Below are positions 21,314 through 31,836 of a stretch of DNA of 64,000 nt, piece after piece (positions within the stretch are counted from its first letter, which is position 1; each line of letters opens with the position of its first letter). The notes beneath the pieces are model-generated. The model saw only the letters and a list, made by a program, of their open reading frames with translations. It was not told the DNA's origin and ran no database searches. The stretch lies in contig NZ_CP072392.1 in the NCBI RefSeq assembly GCF_017742835.1, positions 4,423,497-4,487,496 of the forward strand, written 5' to 3'. The position numbers were made by a program, and so were the translations under genes. Source of the stretch: Aquabacter sp. L1I39. Lineage in GTDB: Bacteria; Pseudomonadota; Alphaproteobacteria; Rhizobiales; Xanthobacteraceae.

Positions 21314-22627
21314 ATGCCCTCCTTCGATCTTGTTCAGCTTTCCGCCATTCTGCTCGTCATCCTGGTGCTGGTGCTGGGTTCGGGCGTCTGGATCGCCATC
21401 GGTCTCGCCCTCGTGGGCCTGGCTGCCATGGTGCTGACGACGCCGGTGCCCATCAGCCAAGTGCTTGCCACCACGGTCTGGAGCGCGAGCGCCTCGTGGA
21501 CGCTCGCCGCCCTGCCGCTGTTCATCTGGATGGGCGAGATCCTCTTCCGGACAAAGCTGTCGGAGGAGATGTTCCGGGGCCTTGCCCCCTGGCTCCAGTG
21601 GCTGCCGGGCCGACTGCTGCACGTGAACGTGGTCGGCTGCGGCATCTTTGCCGCCGTGTCCGGCTCCTCGGCTGCCACCTGCGCCACCATCGGCAAGATC
21701 GCCCTGCCGGAGCTGGACAAGCGCGGCTACGACAAGGGGCTCGCGCTCGGCTCGCTCGCGGGCTCCGGCACACTTGGCCTCCTCATCCCGCCCTCCATTC
21801 CCATGGTGGTCTATGCGGTGACGGCCAATGTCTCGGTGCTTCAGGTGTTCCTGGCCGGCTTCATTCCCGGCGCCCTCGTGATGGGGCTCTACAGCGGCTA
21901 CATCGCTCTCTGGTCGCTGCTCAACCCGAAAAAGACCCCGCCCCGCGACCCGATCATGACGTTTAGCGAGAAGATGCGGCAGTCGGCCAAGTTGCTGCCG
22001 TGCCTCTTGCTCATCACCGGCGTCTTCCTGTCGCTGATCCTGGGCATCGCCACGGCCACCGAATGCGCTGCCTGGGGCGTGCTGGGCTCTCTCCTGCTGG
22101 CGCTCTGGAGCCGGACGCTCACCTGGCGCACGCTGTTCGAGAGCATCATGAGCGCGACGCGCCTCAGCTGCATGATCATGCTGATCATTGCGGGCGCGGC
22201 CTTCACCACGGCGGCCATGGCCTATACCGGCATCCCCGCGGCGCTGGCGGCCTGGGTGAATGGCATGCATCTGAGCCCGTACATGCTCGCCTTCGCCCTG
22301 GCCATTATGTACATCATCCTCGGGTGTCTGGTGGATGGCATCTCAATGATCGTGCTGACCGCCGTCATCGTTCTGCCCATGGTCCAGCAGGCCGGGTTCG
22401 ACCTGGTCTGGTTCGGCGTCTTCCTGGTCATTCTCGTCGAGATGGCCCAGATCACGCCTCCGGTGGGCTTCAATCTTTTCGTTCTGCAGAGCATGAGCGG
22501 CCGAGATACCCTTGCGGTAGCCAAGGCAGCCATGCCCTTCTTCATCCTGCTGAACATGGCTCTTGCCATCATCACGGTGTTTCCCGGCATCGTCCTGGCG
22601 CTTCCGCGCTGGGTCTTTCCGGGCTGA
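21314..22627 (+). CDS. TRAP transporter large permease (DctM-type)
   Basis: The 437-residue protein is the substrate-translocating subunit, with about 12 hydrophobic segments. DctM signatures include LPLFIWMGEILFRT, VVGCGIFAAVSGSSAATCATIGKIALPEL, GSLAGSGTLGLLIPPSIPMVVYAV, and QITPPVGFNLFVLQ near the C-terminus. The ATG at 21314, three bases after the DctQ stop and behind GGGGGAGG, is clearly the start; the frame remains open upstream only by overlap with DctQ. Confidence 0.94.
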   Translation: MPSFDLVQLSAILLVILVLVLGSGVWIAIGLALVGLAAMVLTTPVPISQVLATTVWSASASWTLAALPLFIWMGEILFRTKLSEEMFRGLAPWLQWLPGRLLHVNVVGCGIFAAVSGSSAATCATIGKIALPELDKRGYDKGLALGSLAGSGTLGLLIPPSIPMVVYAVTANVSVLQVFLAGFIPGALVMGLYSGYIALWSLLNPKKTPPRDPIMTFSEKMRQSAKLLPCLLLITGVFLSLILGIATATECAAWGVLGSLLLALWSRTLTWRTLFESIMSATRLSCMIMLIIAGAAFTTAAMAYTGIPAALAAWVNGMHLSPYMLAFALAIMYIILGCLVDGISMIVLTAVIVLPMVQQAGFDLVWFGVFLVILVEMAQITPPVGFNLFVLQSMSGRDTLAVAKAAMPFFILLNMALAIITVFPGIVLALPRWVFPG

Positions 22628-22661
22628 TCACGTCGCAAGCCAAACACGAGAGGGACAGACT

Positions 22662-23645
22662 ATGGCGCTTAAACGTTTCCTCGCCCCGGCGCTCGCCGTC
22701 GCGGGCCTTGCCGCTCTCGCCGCCGGACCTGCGGCGGCCCAGACCAAGTGGAACCTGCCGTCCGCCTATCCGGCCGATAATTTCCACACGGAGAATCTCG
22801 CCCAGTTCTCCAAGGACGTGGAAGCCGCGTCCGGCGGCAAGCTGATCATCACGCTCCACCCGAACGCCTCGCTCTTCAAGGCGCCGGAGATCAAGCGCGC
22901 GGTGGCGACCGGCCAGGCCCAGGCCGGCGAAGTCATCATGTCCATCCACGAGAACGAAGATCCCATCTTCGGCATCGACGTGGTGCCCTTCCTCGCCACC
23001 TCCTACGAAGACTCCAAGAAGCTGTGGAAGCTGTCCCGCCCGGCGGTGGAAAAGAAGCTCGCGTCCCAGGGCCTGATGGTCCTCTATGCGGTGCCGTGGC
23101 CGCCCCAGGGCATCTTCTCCAAGAATCCGGTCAATTCGCTGGCCGACCTGAAGGGCGCCAAGTGGCGGGCCTATAATCCCGGCACCTCGCGTATCGGCGA
23201 AATGATCGGCGCGCAGCCCGTCACGGTGCAGCAGGCTGAATTGGCCCAGGCGCTGGCCACCGGTGTTGTCACCGCCCTCATCACCTCCGCCGCCACCGGC
23301 TATGACGTGAAGATCTGGGAGAGCATTCCCTATTTCTACGACGTCCAGGCCTGGCTGCCGAAGAACCTTGTGTTCGTGAACAAGGCCGCCTTCGACGCCC
23401 TCGACAAGGCCACCCAGGAGGCCGTGCTCAAGGCCGCCGCCGCCGCCGAGGAGCGGGGCTGGCAGAGCTCCATCGACAAGTCCAAGTGGTACATGGAACA
23501 GCTCAAGGCCCACGGCATGAAGGTGGAGCCGCCTTCGCCCGAGCTGAAGGCCGGCTTCCAGAAGATTGGCGAGCAACTGACTGCCGACTGGCTGAAGAAG
23601 GCCGGTCCGGAAGGCCAGGCCATCGTCGAGGCCTTCAAGAAGTGA
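22662..23645 (+). CDS. TRAP transporter substrate-binding protein (DctP-type)
   Basis: The 327-residue periplasmic receptor begins with a signal peptide (FLAPALAVAGLAALAAGPAAA, cleavage before QTKW). The mature protein has DctP features: NFHTENLAQFSKDVEAASGGKLIITL, GQAQAGEVIMSIHENEDPIFGIDVVPFLA, LKGAKWRAYNPGTSRIGEMIGAQPVTVQQAELAQAL (with the family's conserved substrate-binding Arg region) and VVTALITSAATGYD. It delivers its ligand to the permeases encoded just upstream. The ligand is unknown; linkage to an oxoprolinase suggests a small carboxylate or lactam. Confidence 0.93.
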   Translation: MALKRFLAPALAVAGLAALAAGPAAAQTKWNLPSAYPADNFHTENLAQFSKDVEAASGGKLIITLHPNASLFKAPEIKRAVATGQAQAGEVIMSIHENEDPIFGIDVVPFLATSYEDSKKLWKLSRPAVEKKLASQGLMVLYAVPWPPQGIFSKNPVNSLADLKGAKWRAYNPGTSRIGEMIGAQPVTVQQAELAQALATGVVTALITSAATGYDVKIWESIPYFYDVQAWLPKNLVFVNKAAFDALDKATQEAVLKAAAAAEERGWQSSIDKSKWYMEQLKAHGMKVEPPSPELKAGFQKIGEQLTADWLKKAGPEGQAIVEAFKK

Positions 23646-23652
23646 TAGAGCG

Positions 23653-23684
23653 CCGGGCGGCTGAAAGGCCGCCCGGTCCTTTCT
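23653..23684 (+). terminator. Terminator or attenuator between the TRAP receptor and regulator genes
   Basis: A perfect 9-bp stem CCGGGCGGC / GCCGCCCGG with a TGAAAG loop, followed by TCCTTTCT, lies between the dctP-type stop and the regulator start. It could end most TRAP transcripts and set a lower level for the regulator. Confidence 0.6.
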
Positions 23685-23704
23685 GCGGAAGGTGGTGCCC
23701 GTTC

Positions 23705-24235
23705 ATGTCGGAACCGAAGCTGTCGACCTCTGTCCTGGGGTCCATCGTCTCCTCGGCCCATCTGGCGGACGGCGCCCTGCCGGCGCTTTCCGAGCTCGAA
23801 TTCGGGCTCAACATGATCAGCCATGCCTATCAGCGCTGGATGATCCGCTGTATGGCCGCCGCCGGCGTGCCGGATCTCTCCGCCCTGGATGTGCTCGTGC
23901 TTCATCACGTGGTGCACCGCCAGCGGCCAAAGACCATCGCGGACCTGTGCCTCGTTCTCGACGTGGAGGACACGCACCTCGTCACCTATGCCGCCAAGAA
24001 ATTGCAGAGCCTCGGCCTCGTCGCTGCCGGACGGCGCGGCAAGGAAAAGACCCTGGCCGCCACCGAAGCCGGCCGCAAGGCGTGCGGCCGCTATCGCGAA
24101 GTGCGCGAGGCGCTGCTGACGCCGACCGTGGCGGCGACAGGCATCTCGCCCGAGAAATTGTCGGAGTTGGCTGCCGTGCTGCGGGCGCTATCGGGGCATT
24201 ATGATCAAGCGGCGCGCGCGGCGGCGAGCCTTTAG
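23705..24235 (+). CDS. MarR-type winged-helix transcriptional regulator
   Basis: The 176-residue protein has the alpha-beta winged-helix layout of MarR proteins: a helical N-terminus (LSELEFGLNMISHAYQRWMIRCM), the DNA-binding region LSALDVLVLHHVVHRQRPKTIADLCLVLDVEDTHLVTYAAKKLQSLGLVAAGRRGKEKTLAATEAG cut across about residues 58-125, and a C-terminal dimerisation helix. It follows the TRAP genes and is the natural candidate to regulate them and the divergent oxoprolinase, through one of the palindromes at 20399 or 20580. The ATG at 23705 is preceded by GGAAGGTGG. Confidence 0.87.
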   Translation: MSEPKLSTSVLGSIVSSAHLADGALPALSELEFGLNMISHAYQRWMIRCMAAAGVPDLSALDVLVLHHVVHRQRPKTIADLCLVLDVEDTHLVTYAAKKLQSLGLVAAGRRGKEKTLAATEAGRKACGRYREVREALLTPTVAATGISPEKLSELAAVLRALSGHYDQAARAAASL

Positions 24236-24375
24236 GGCCGCCTTCGCTTTCGCACGGGGCGGACCTGCCGCATCGGTGTCCTCACCGTAAGCGACCTGTG
24301 CGCATTGGTCGATTTCAGTATTTCACCCTGATGCGCGTATCCTTCCTCCGTCCGATCTCCTGACAGGGCAGGTGG

Positions 24376-25491
24376 ATGATGGAGGAAACACAGCGGCATC
24401 CGTCCGGGGAGGCGTCCGCCGGTCCAGCTGGCCTGCCCCTGGCTTCAGGGGCCTTTCGCTCCTTCGGCATCCGGTCCGTCGCGGGCCCCGCCGGGGCGCC
24501 GGTGGCGGTGGAGGAAACCGTGGGCCGGGTGTTCGGCGCTGGCCAGCTCAGGTCATTCCACGCCACGCATGGCCCACGCCGCAGCGTCCTGCTGGTGGCA
24601 CCGCTCGCGGGCGCCTTCCCCTATCTCCTGCGTGACTTGGTGGTGGCCATGCTGGGGCTCGCCGATCATGTGGCGGTCACCGACTGGCCCGACGCACGCT
24701 ATCTCCCCGTGGCGCGAGGCGCCTTCGGATTCGATGCCAATTGCCTGGAAACCGCCGGCATGATCGCCGAGATGGGACCGGACTGCCATGTGGTGGGCGT
24801 GTGCCAGGGCGCGGTGCCCGCCTTGGTGGCCACTGCACTTTCGGCGGCGGAGGGGCGGGCGCCCGCCAGCCTGTCCCTGCTCGGTGGCCCCATCGATCCG
24901 GCCTGCCACCCCACCAATCTCGACCGCGTGCTTGCCTCTTCCGGTTCGGTGGGCGACGAGGGGCTGTTCGAGACTGTGCCGGCCGCCTTTCCCGGCGCGG
25001 GGCGGCGAGTCTTTCCCCGACGCCGCCAGATGCAGGCGTTCGGCTTCTATCTCTGGCGGCAGGGCCTGACGGGGGGCGAGCTTCCCTTGAAGCTGTTGGC
25101 GGATGACGGGGATGATCCCATGCGATACCCGCTGGCGCGCCTGTGCTGGGACATGATGGACATTCCTCAGGAATTCTTCCTGGAAAACGTGGATCGTGTG
25201 TTCCGGCAGAGGATCCTGGCGGGCGGTGCTTTCCAGGTGGGTGGGCGGCTGGTGGATCTTGCGGCGCTCAACCGCACCCTTCTTCTCACCATTGAGGGGG
25301 AAGATGACGATATCGCCGCTCCCGGACAGACCGAAGCTGCCCATCGGCTGTGCCCGAATCTTCCGGCGGCCTTGCATCGCCATCGCCTTGTGAAGGGGGC
25401 AGGGCACTTCTCACTTTTCTACGGCACCCTCATGCGCCGTAACGTCCTGCCGGCTCTTGCACAGGCCATGGCCTATGTCGAAGCCTGCTGA
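24376..25491 (+). CDS. phaZ: Intracellular polyhydroxyalkanoate depolymerase
   Basis: The 371-residue alpha/beta-hydrolase resembles the intracellular PHB depolymerase family, which mobilises storage polymer granules. Key segments are SVLLVAPLAGAFPYLLRDLV, VAVTDWPDARYLPVARGAFGFD, and HVVGVCQGAVPALVA, where Cys143 takes the place of the lipase-box Ser, as is typical of this family. A C-terminal His in KGAGHFSLFYGTLMRRNVLP completes the triad. The protein is a little shorter than the usual 400-plus residues. The gene is monocistronic, ended by a bidirectional terminator shared with groEL. Confidence 0.82.
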   Translation: MMEETQRHPSGEASAGPAGLPLASGAFRSFGIRSVAGPAGAPVAVEETVGRVFGAGQLRSFHATHGPRRSVLLVAPLAGAFPYLLRDLVVAMLGLADHVAVTDWPDARYLPVARGAFGFDANCLETAGMIAEMGPDCHVVGVCQGAVPALVATALSAAEGRAPASLSLLGGPIDPACHPTNLDRVLASSGSVGDEGLFETVPAAFPGAGRRVFPRRRQMQAFGFYLWRQGLTGGELPLKLLADDGDDPMRYPLARLCWDMMDIPQEFFLENVDRVFRQRILAGGAFQVGGRLVDLAALNRTLLLTIEGEDDDIAAPGQTEAAHRLCPNLPAALHRHRLVKGAGHFSLFYGTLMRRNVLPALAQAMAYVEAC

Positions 25492-25498
25492 AACGTAA

Positions 25499-25535
25499 AA
25501 AGGGCGCAGCCGAAGCCACGCCCTTTCTATTTTTT
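25499..25535. terminator. Bidirectional terminator between phaZ and groEL
   Basis: The arms AAAGGGCG and CGCCCTTT form a perfect 8-bp stem around a 12-base loop. Plus-strand RNA ends in CTATTTTTT, and minus-strand RNA ends in a T-run from the leading A tract (25497-25501), so it can stop both convergent transcripts. Confidence 0.85.
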
Positions 25536-25538
25536 CCA

Positions 25539-25561
25539 CCCAGCCGGCGCTGCCGGCTGGG
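25539..25561. terminator. Second hairpin between phaZ and groEL
   Basis: A perfect 10-bp stem CCCAGCCGGC / GCCGGCTGGG with a GCT loop sits between the bidirectional terminator and the groEL stop. It has no T-run on the minus strand and probably protects the 3' end of the groESL mRNA or aids termination. Confidence 0.5.
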
Positions 25562-25591
25562 CACTTAAAGTCTTGGCTGGCTTGGACTTCC

Positions 25592-27560
<1,969 letters not shown>

Positions 27561-27608
27561 GGGCCTGATCCTCTCAGTTTATCCCTGCGGGCGCTGGGCC
27601 CGCGAATG

Positions 27609-27635
27609 TTGGCACTCCCATCTGGAGAGTGCCAA
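27609..27635 (-). promoter_or_regulatory. CIRCE operator (HrcA-binding site) of groESL
   Basis: The inverted repeat TTGGCACTC-N9-GAGTGCCAA differs from the classical CIRCE sequence (TTAGCACTC-N9-GAGTGCTAA) by one symmetric base per arm. It lies in the groES leader just after the predicted transcription start, so HrcA repressor would block transcription there. hrcA itself is not in this window. Confidence 0.96.
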
Positions 27636-27645
27636 TCCGCGACCG

Positions 27646-27674
27646 GAGATAGGATGGCGCCCGCGGTCCGTCAA
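27646..27674 (-). promoter_or_regulatory. groESL promoter, RpoH-like
   Basis: On the minus strand CTTGACG is followed 17 bases later by TATCTC (CTATCTCCG), fitting the alphaproteobacterial heat-shock sigma-32 pattern CTTGAC-N17-CYTATNT and also readable by the housekeeping sigma factor. The start point would fall near 27639, directly before the CIRCE element. The rest of the 319-base gap up to the lipoprotein gene shows nothing else. Confidence 0.75.
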
Positions 27675-27879
27675 GAAGGCGGTCCTTACCTTTATGTAAG
27701 AGATGGCTCGCTACATTGGCGATCTTGAGGCCATCGGCGGGCGGGCTGGCGGCGGCGGAGGGGTGCTTCCTTCCGGTTCGAGCATCGACGCCGCGCCGAA
27801 CAGGCACTATGGTCCCAATCGCCGGCTTCTCCTGAGGAGCGCGGCGATGCGGTTCGGGCGCTTGCTTCGGAGTTTGTGA

Positions 27880-28428
27880 ATGTCTTGGTCTCCCGCTTCA
27901 TCGCTCGCAGGCTGGTTGCGCGTCGGGCAAGAGGGCCGCAAGGAGCGCGCGCCGCGGCACTTGCCGGCGCGCGGAAAGCTGGCGGCTGGCGCTCTGCTTG
28001 CCGCCCTCGCGCTGGCGGGCTGCGCCTCTGAACCCCCGGCGCCGCCCGCGCCCGCCGTGCCGCAATATACCAGCCCGATCGCAGCCGCGAGCCTTGTGGG
28101 CCGTTATGGCCTTGCGGCCTATCACCGGCCCGAGGACGCCCAGCGCACCGAGAACCAGGCGCGCGCCCAGTGCTCCAATCCCTATGTCATCACCGCCGGC
28201 CCCAATGGCGGCGTGATGATGTATCTGGCGGATGACAACAAGCTCACCGAGGTCATCTCCAAGCAGGTCCCCGGCCAGCCGGTCTTCATCGGTCCGGCCG
28301 AGGATCCGGCGGGCGGCGAGCGTGACCGCCAGGTGGTGTCCTTCAACGGCAATGTCCTGATCCTGAAATGGGTCGACCCTGAAGTGTCGAAGCGCTACGG
28401 CACCATGGTCTACGTGCGCTGCCCGTGA
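27880..28428 (+). CDS. Small lipoprotein of unknown function
   Basis: The 182-residue product has a lipoprotein signal (GKLAAGALLAALALAGCAS, lipobox LAGC near residue 48), so it should be anchored in the inner or outer membrane facing the periplasm. The mature part begins with a Pro/Ala linker and holds a small domain with SLVGRYGLAAYHRPEDAQRTENQAR, CSNPYVITAGPNGGVMMYLAD and ILKWVDPEVSKRYGTMVYVRC; two Cys could pair. The N-terminal region before the hydrophobic core is long and basic, so a start downstream of the ATG at 27880 is possible. I recognise no named domain beyond similarity to alphaproteobacterial hypothetical lipoproteins. Confidence 0.75.
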   Translation: MSWSPASSLAGWLRVGQEGRKERAPRHLPARGKLAAGALLAALALAGCASEPPAPPAPAVPQYTSPIAAASLVGRYGLAAYHRPEDAQRTENQARAQCSNPYVITAGPNGGVMMYLADDNKLTEVISKQVPGQPVFIGPAEDPAGGERDRQVVSFNGNVLILKWVDPEVSKRYGTMVYVRCP

Positions 28429-28439
28429 CGCCTGTGGTC

Positions 28440-28463
28440 GCCGGCCGGCACAAGCCGGCTGGC
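28440..28463 (+). terminator. Hairpin after the lipoprotein gene
   Basis: A 10-bp stem (GCCGGCCGGC / GCCGGCTGGC, one G-U pair) with an ACAA loop lies 11 bases after the lipoprotein stop. No T-run follows, so termination is possible but not certain. Confidence 0.5.
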
Positions 28464-28565
28464 GTGACATGCTGCCGTTCCGCGAACCATTCTATCTTTC
28501 AACGTCTTAGGGGTGTCCCGCTTTCCCCGTCGGGGCGGACCTTCTAGGGTGCACGACGGCGCAGT

Positions 28566-29858
28566 ATGCCGGTGGCCCCCATGAACGTTCCATCCCCTTC
28601 TTATGATCCCCTCGTTCCTGTCGCGCCCGCCCAGAGAGTCTTCGGCGCGCGGGATGCTTTTGCCCTTTGGTTCTCGCTGGGCATCGGGCTTCTCGTCCTG
28701 CAGGCCGGGGCGCTTCTGACGCCGGCCTTGAGCCTCGGGACAGCCCTTGCGGCGATCCTTGCCGGCTCTGTCCTTGGCGTGGTGCTGTTGGCCCTCGTTG
28801 GCGTCATCGGCGCCGATACGGGGCTTGCCTCCATGGCCATGCTGCGGCCCACGCTTGGGGTGCGCGGAGCGGTTCTGCCGACCTGCATCAATGTGATTCA
28901 ACTGGTGGGGTGGGGGTCGTTCGAGATCATCATCATGAGCCAGGCCGCGGATGCGCTGATGCGCGCCACGCTGGACGTCTCCATGCCGATGGCCTGGACG
29001 GTGGTCTTCGGGCTGCTCGCCACGCTCATTGCTGTGCTTGGACCGGTGTCCTTCGTGCGTCGCTTCCTGCGTGCCTGGGGGCTGTGGCTGATCCTGGCGG
29101 CTGCGGGCTGGCTGACCTTCCGGCTGCTGGCGCAGCATGATTTCTCGGCCCTGTTCGCTCGTCCTGCCGAGGGCGGCCTCGGCTTTGGCGGGGCGGTGGA
29201 TCTGGTGGTGGCGATGCCATTGTCGTGGCTGCCACTCATTTGTGACTATAGCCGCTTCGGCAAATCGCCCTCCGGCGTGTTCCGGGGCACAGCAGTGGGC
29301 TACTTCATCGCCAATGTGTGGTTCTACGGGCTCGGCGCCGCCTATGGCCTGGCCACGGGCGAAGAGATGTCGTTGGTCACCGCCCTGGCGACGGCCGGCA
29401 GTGGCCTGGCGCTCCTGCTGATTCTCCTGGATGAGACGGACAACGCCTTTGCCGACATACATTCGGCGGCGGTCTCTACGGGCACGCTCTTCGGCAGGGT
29501 TCCGGCGCTGGCGCTCGGCTTCGGGGCACTGTGCACCTTCATCGCCCTTACCGTGCCCCTGGCCCAGTATGAGGGCTTCCTCCTGCTGATCGGATCCGTG
29601 TTTGCACCCCTATTCGGAGTGGTGCTGGCGGACCATTTCCTGGTGCGCCGCCGGCGCATTGAGGCGGACCATATTGCCCGCCGGCACGGAGTCTATTGGT
29701 TCGCGGCCGGATGGAACTTGCCCGCTCTCCTGGCTTGGGTCTGCGGTGTCGCGGTTTTCCATGGCGTGACCGCCTGGGCGCCGGACGTTGGCGCGACCTT
29801 GCCGGCGCTCGTCCTGGCGGGTGCCATCCATGCAGGAGTGGCGATCGCGCGCAAATGA
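28566..29858 (+). CDS. NCS1-family permease (cytosine/purine/hydroxymethylpyrimidine, CytX-like)
   Basis: The 430-residue inner-membrane transporter has about 12 hydrophobic segments of the nucleobase:cation symporter-1 type: LWFSLGIGLLVLQAGALLTP, GADTGLASMAMLRPTLGVRG, INVIQLVGWGSFEIIIMSQAA, MPLSWLPLICDYSRFGKSP and LDETDNAFADIHSAAVS. The order and spacing are closest to CytX-type hydroxymethylpyrimidine carriers, but no thi gene or TPP riboswitch is nearby, so cytosine or another nucleobase is equally possible. The ATG at 28566 is used; an ATG at 28581 is an alternative. It is convergent with lepA. Confidence 0.83.
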   Translation: MPVAPMNVPSPSYDPLVPVAPAQRVFGARDAFALWFSLGIGLLVLQAGALLTPALSLGTALAAILAGSVLGVVLLALVGVIGADTGLASMAMLRPTLGVRGAVLPTCINVIQLVGWGSFEIIIMSQAADALMRATLDVSMPMAWTVVFGLLATLIAVLGPVSFVRRFLRAWGLWLILAAAGWLTFRLLAQHDFSALFARPAEGGLGFGGAVDLVVAMPLSWLPLICDYSRFGKSPSGVFRGTAVGYFIANVWFYGLGAAYGLATGEEMSLVTALATAGSGLALLLILLDETDNAFADIHSAAVSTGTLFGRVPALALGFGALCTFIALTVPLAQYEGFLLLIGSVFAPLFGVVLADHFLVRRRRIEADHIARRHGVYWFAAGWNLPALLAWVCGVAVFHGVTAWAPDVGATLPALVLAGAIHAGVAIARK

Positions 29859-29902
29859 TGGCTCCGGCCCTGCAGAGCCGGCGCCCTGATCGCCGCGTTT
29901 GC

Positions 29903-31708
29903 TCAATCGTCCATCTTCAGGGCGGCGATGAATGCCTCCTGCGGGATCTCGACTTTGCCGAACTGGCGCATCTTCTTCTTGCCTTCCTTCTGCTTGTCCA
30001 GAAGCTTGCGCTTGCGGGTGATGTCGCCGCCATAGCACTTGGCAGTCACGTCCTTGCGCAGGGCCTTGATGGTCTCGCGGGCGATGACCTTGGCGCCGAT
30101 GGCGGCCTGGATGGGGATGTTGAAGAGATGTTGGGGGATGAGGTCCTTCAGCTTCTCGCACATGGCGCGACCGCGGAATTCCGCGCGCGTGCGGTGGACC
30201 AGCATGGAGAGGGCATCCACCGGCTCGCCGTTCACCAGGATGGACATCTTTACCAGATCGCCGGGGCGGTAGTCGGTGATATTGTAGTCGAAGGAGGCAT
30301 AGCCCTTCGAGATGGACTTCAGCTTATCATAGAAGTCGAACACCACCTCGTTCAGCGGCAGGTCATAGGTGACCATGGCGCGGGCGCCCACATAGGTTAG
30401 CTCGATCTGGTTGCCGCGCCGGTCCTGGCAGAGCTTCAGCACAGCGCCGAGATAATCGTCCGGCGTCATGATGGTGGCGCGGATCCAGGGCTCGCGAATC
30501 TCCTCGATCTTGACCACGTCCGGCATATCAGCCGGGTTGTGGAGGTCGATGGTGGAGCCGTCGGTCAACTCCATCTGGTAGATGACCGAGGGGGCGGTGG
30601 CGATGAGGTCGAGGTTGAACTCGCGCGACAGCCGTTCCTGGATGATCTCCAGGTGCAGGAGGCCCAGGAAGCCGCAGCGGAAGCCGAAGCCCAGCGCGGC
30701 CGAGGTCTCCATCTCGTAGGAGAAGCTGGCATCGTTGAGGCGCAGCTTGCCCATGGCAGCGCGCAAATCCTCGAAATCAGCCGCATCCACGGGGAAGAGG
30801 CCGCAGAACACCACCGGCTGGGCCGGCTTGAAGCCCGGCAGCGCTTCGGCAGTGGGGCGCTTGTCTTCGGTGATGGTGTCGCCGACGCGGGTATCCGCCA
30901 CTTCCTTGATGGAGCCGTTGAGGAAGCCGATTTCGCCCGGGCCGAGGCTCTCCATGGCCACCATCTTGGGTGTGAACACGCCCACGCGGTCCACGTCATA
31001 GACGGCATCCGCCCCCATCATCTTGATGCGCATGCCCTTCTTGAGCGTGCCGTCGATGATGCGCACCAGCACAACCACGCCGAGATAGGTGTCGTACCAG
31101 CTGTCCACCAGCAGCGCCTTCAGCGGGGCGTCGCGGTCGCCCATTGGGGCAGGCAGGCGGGTGACGATCGCTTCCAGCACCTGGTCGATGTTAAGGCCGG
31201 TCTTCGCGGAGATGCCGATGGCATTGGAGGCGTCGAGCCCGATCACGTCCTCGATCTGGCTCTTGACCTTCTCCGGCTCGGCCGCCGGCAGGTCGATCTT
31301 GTTCAGGACCGGGACGATCTCGTGGTTATTGTCGATGGCCTGGTAGACATTGGCCAGCGTCTGCGCCTCCACACCCTGCGAGGCGTCCACCACCAGCAGC
31401 GAGCCTTCCACGGCGGCCAGCGAGCGGCTCACCTCATAGGCGAAGTCCACGTGCCCGGGGGTGTCGATGAGGTTAAGCGTGTAGGTCTCGCCGTCCTGCG
31501 CCTTGTAGGTGAGGCGCACGGTCTGGGCCTTGATGGTGATGCCGCGCTCGCGCTCGATGTCCATGTTGTCGAGCACCTGGTCCGACATCTCGCGCTCGGA
31601 CAGGCCGCCGGTAAGCTGGATCAGCCGGTCGGCAAGCGTGGATTTGCCATGGTCGATATGGGCGACGATGGAAAAATTGCGGATATGGGTCTGGGCGCTC
31701 GCGGTCAT
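29903..31708 (-). CDS. lepA: Elongation factor 4 (LepA)
   Basis: The 601-residue ribosome-associated GTPase is involved in back-translocation and initiation quality. It has the G1 motif [49 protein letters not shown] and [11 protein letters not shown], then elongation-factor domains II-V and the LepA-specific C-terminal domain ([26 protein letters not shown]). The ATG at 31708 precedes [18 protein letters not shown]; the longer frame to 31741 adds eleven non-conserved residues. It stands alone here. Confidence 0.98.
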   Translation of the reverse strand: MTASAQTHIRNFSIVAHIDHGKSTLADRLIQLTGGLSEREMSDQVLDNMDIERERGITIKAQTVRLTYKAQDGETYTLNLIDTPGHVDFAYEVSRSLAAVEGSLLVVDASQGVEAQTLANVYQAIDNNHEIVPVLNKIDLPAAEPEKVKSQIEDVIGLDASNAIGISAKTGLNIDQVLEAIVTRLPAPMGDRDAPLKALLVDSWYDTYLGVVVLVRIIDGTLKKGMRIKMMGADAVYDVDRVGVFTPKMVAMESLGPGEIGFLNGSIKEVADTRVGDTITEDKRPTAEALPGFKPAQPVVFCGLFPVDAADFEDLRAAMGKLRLNDASFSYEMETSAALGFGFRCGFLGLLHLEIIQERLSREFNLDLIATAPSVIYQMELTDGSTIDLHNPADMPDVVKIEEIREPWIRATIMTPDDYLGAVLKLCQDRRGNQIELTYVGARAMVTYDLPLNEVVFDFYDKLKSISKGYASFDYNITDYRPGDLVKMSILVNGEPVDALSMLVHRTRAEFRGRAMCEKLKDLIPQHLFNIPIQAAIGAKVIARETIKALRKDVTAKCYGGDITRKRKLLDKQKEGKKKMRQFGKVEIPQEAFIAALKMDD

Positions 31709-31836
31709 CCGCGCCGCATAGCACCGCCGCCGAAGCCCCACAAGGCACAGCGCCGAAAGCCCGCGCTTTCAACTCCCGGCCGTCGGCCGGCCGGAGGGCA
31801 TGCAAGGCGTTGGTCCGCACCGCATCTCCTCGCTTT

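Noticed and set aside
28464..28565. A TPP riboswitch upstream of the CytX-like permease
   Set aside because: AGGGGTGTCCC looks similar to the start of a THI element, but the conserved CTGAGA and CCTGAT segments are absent.
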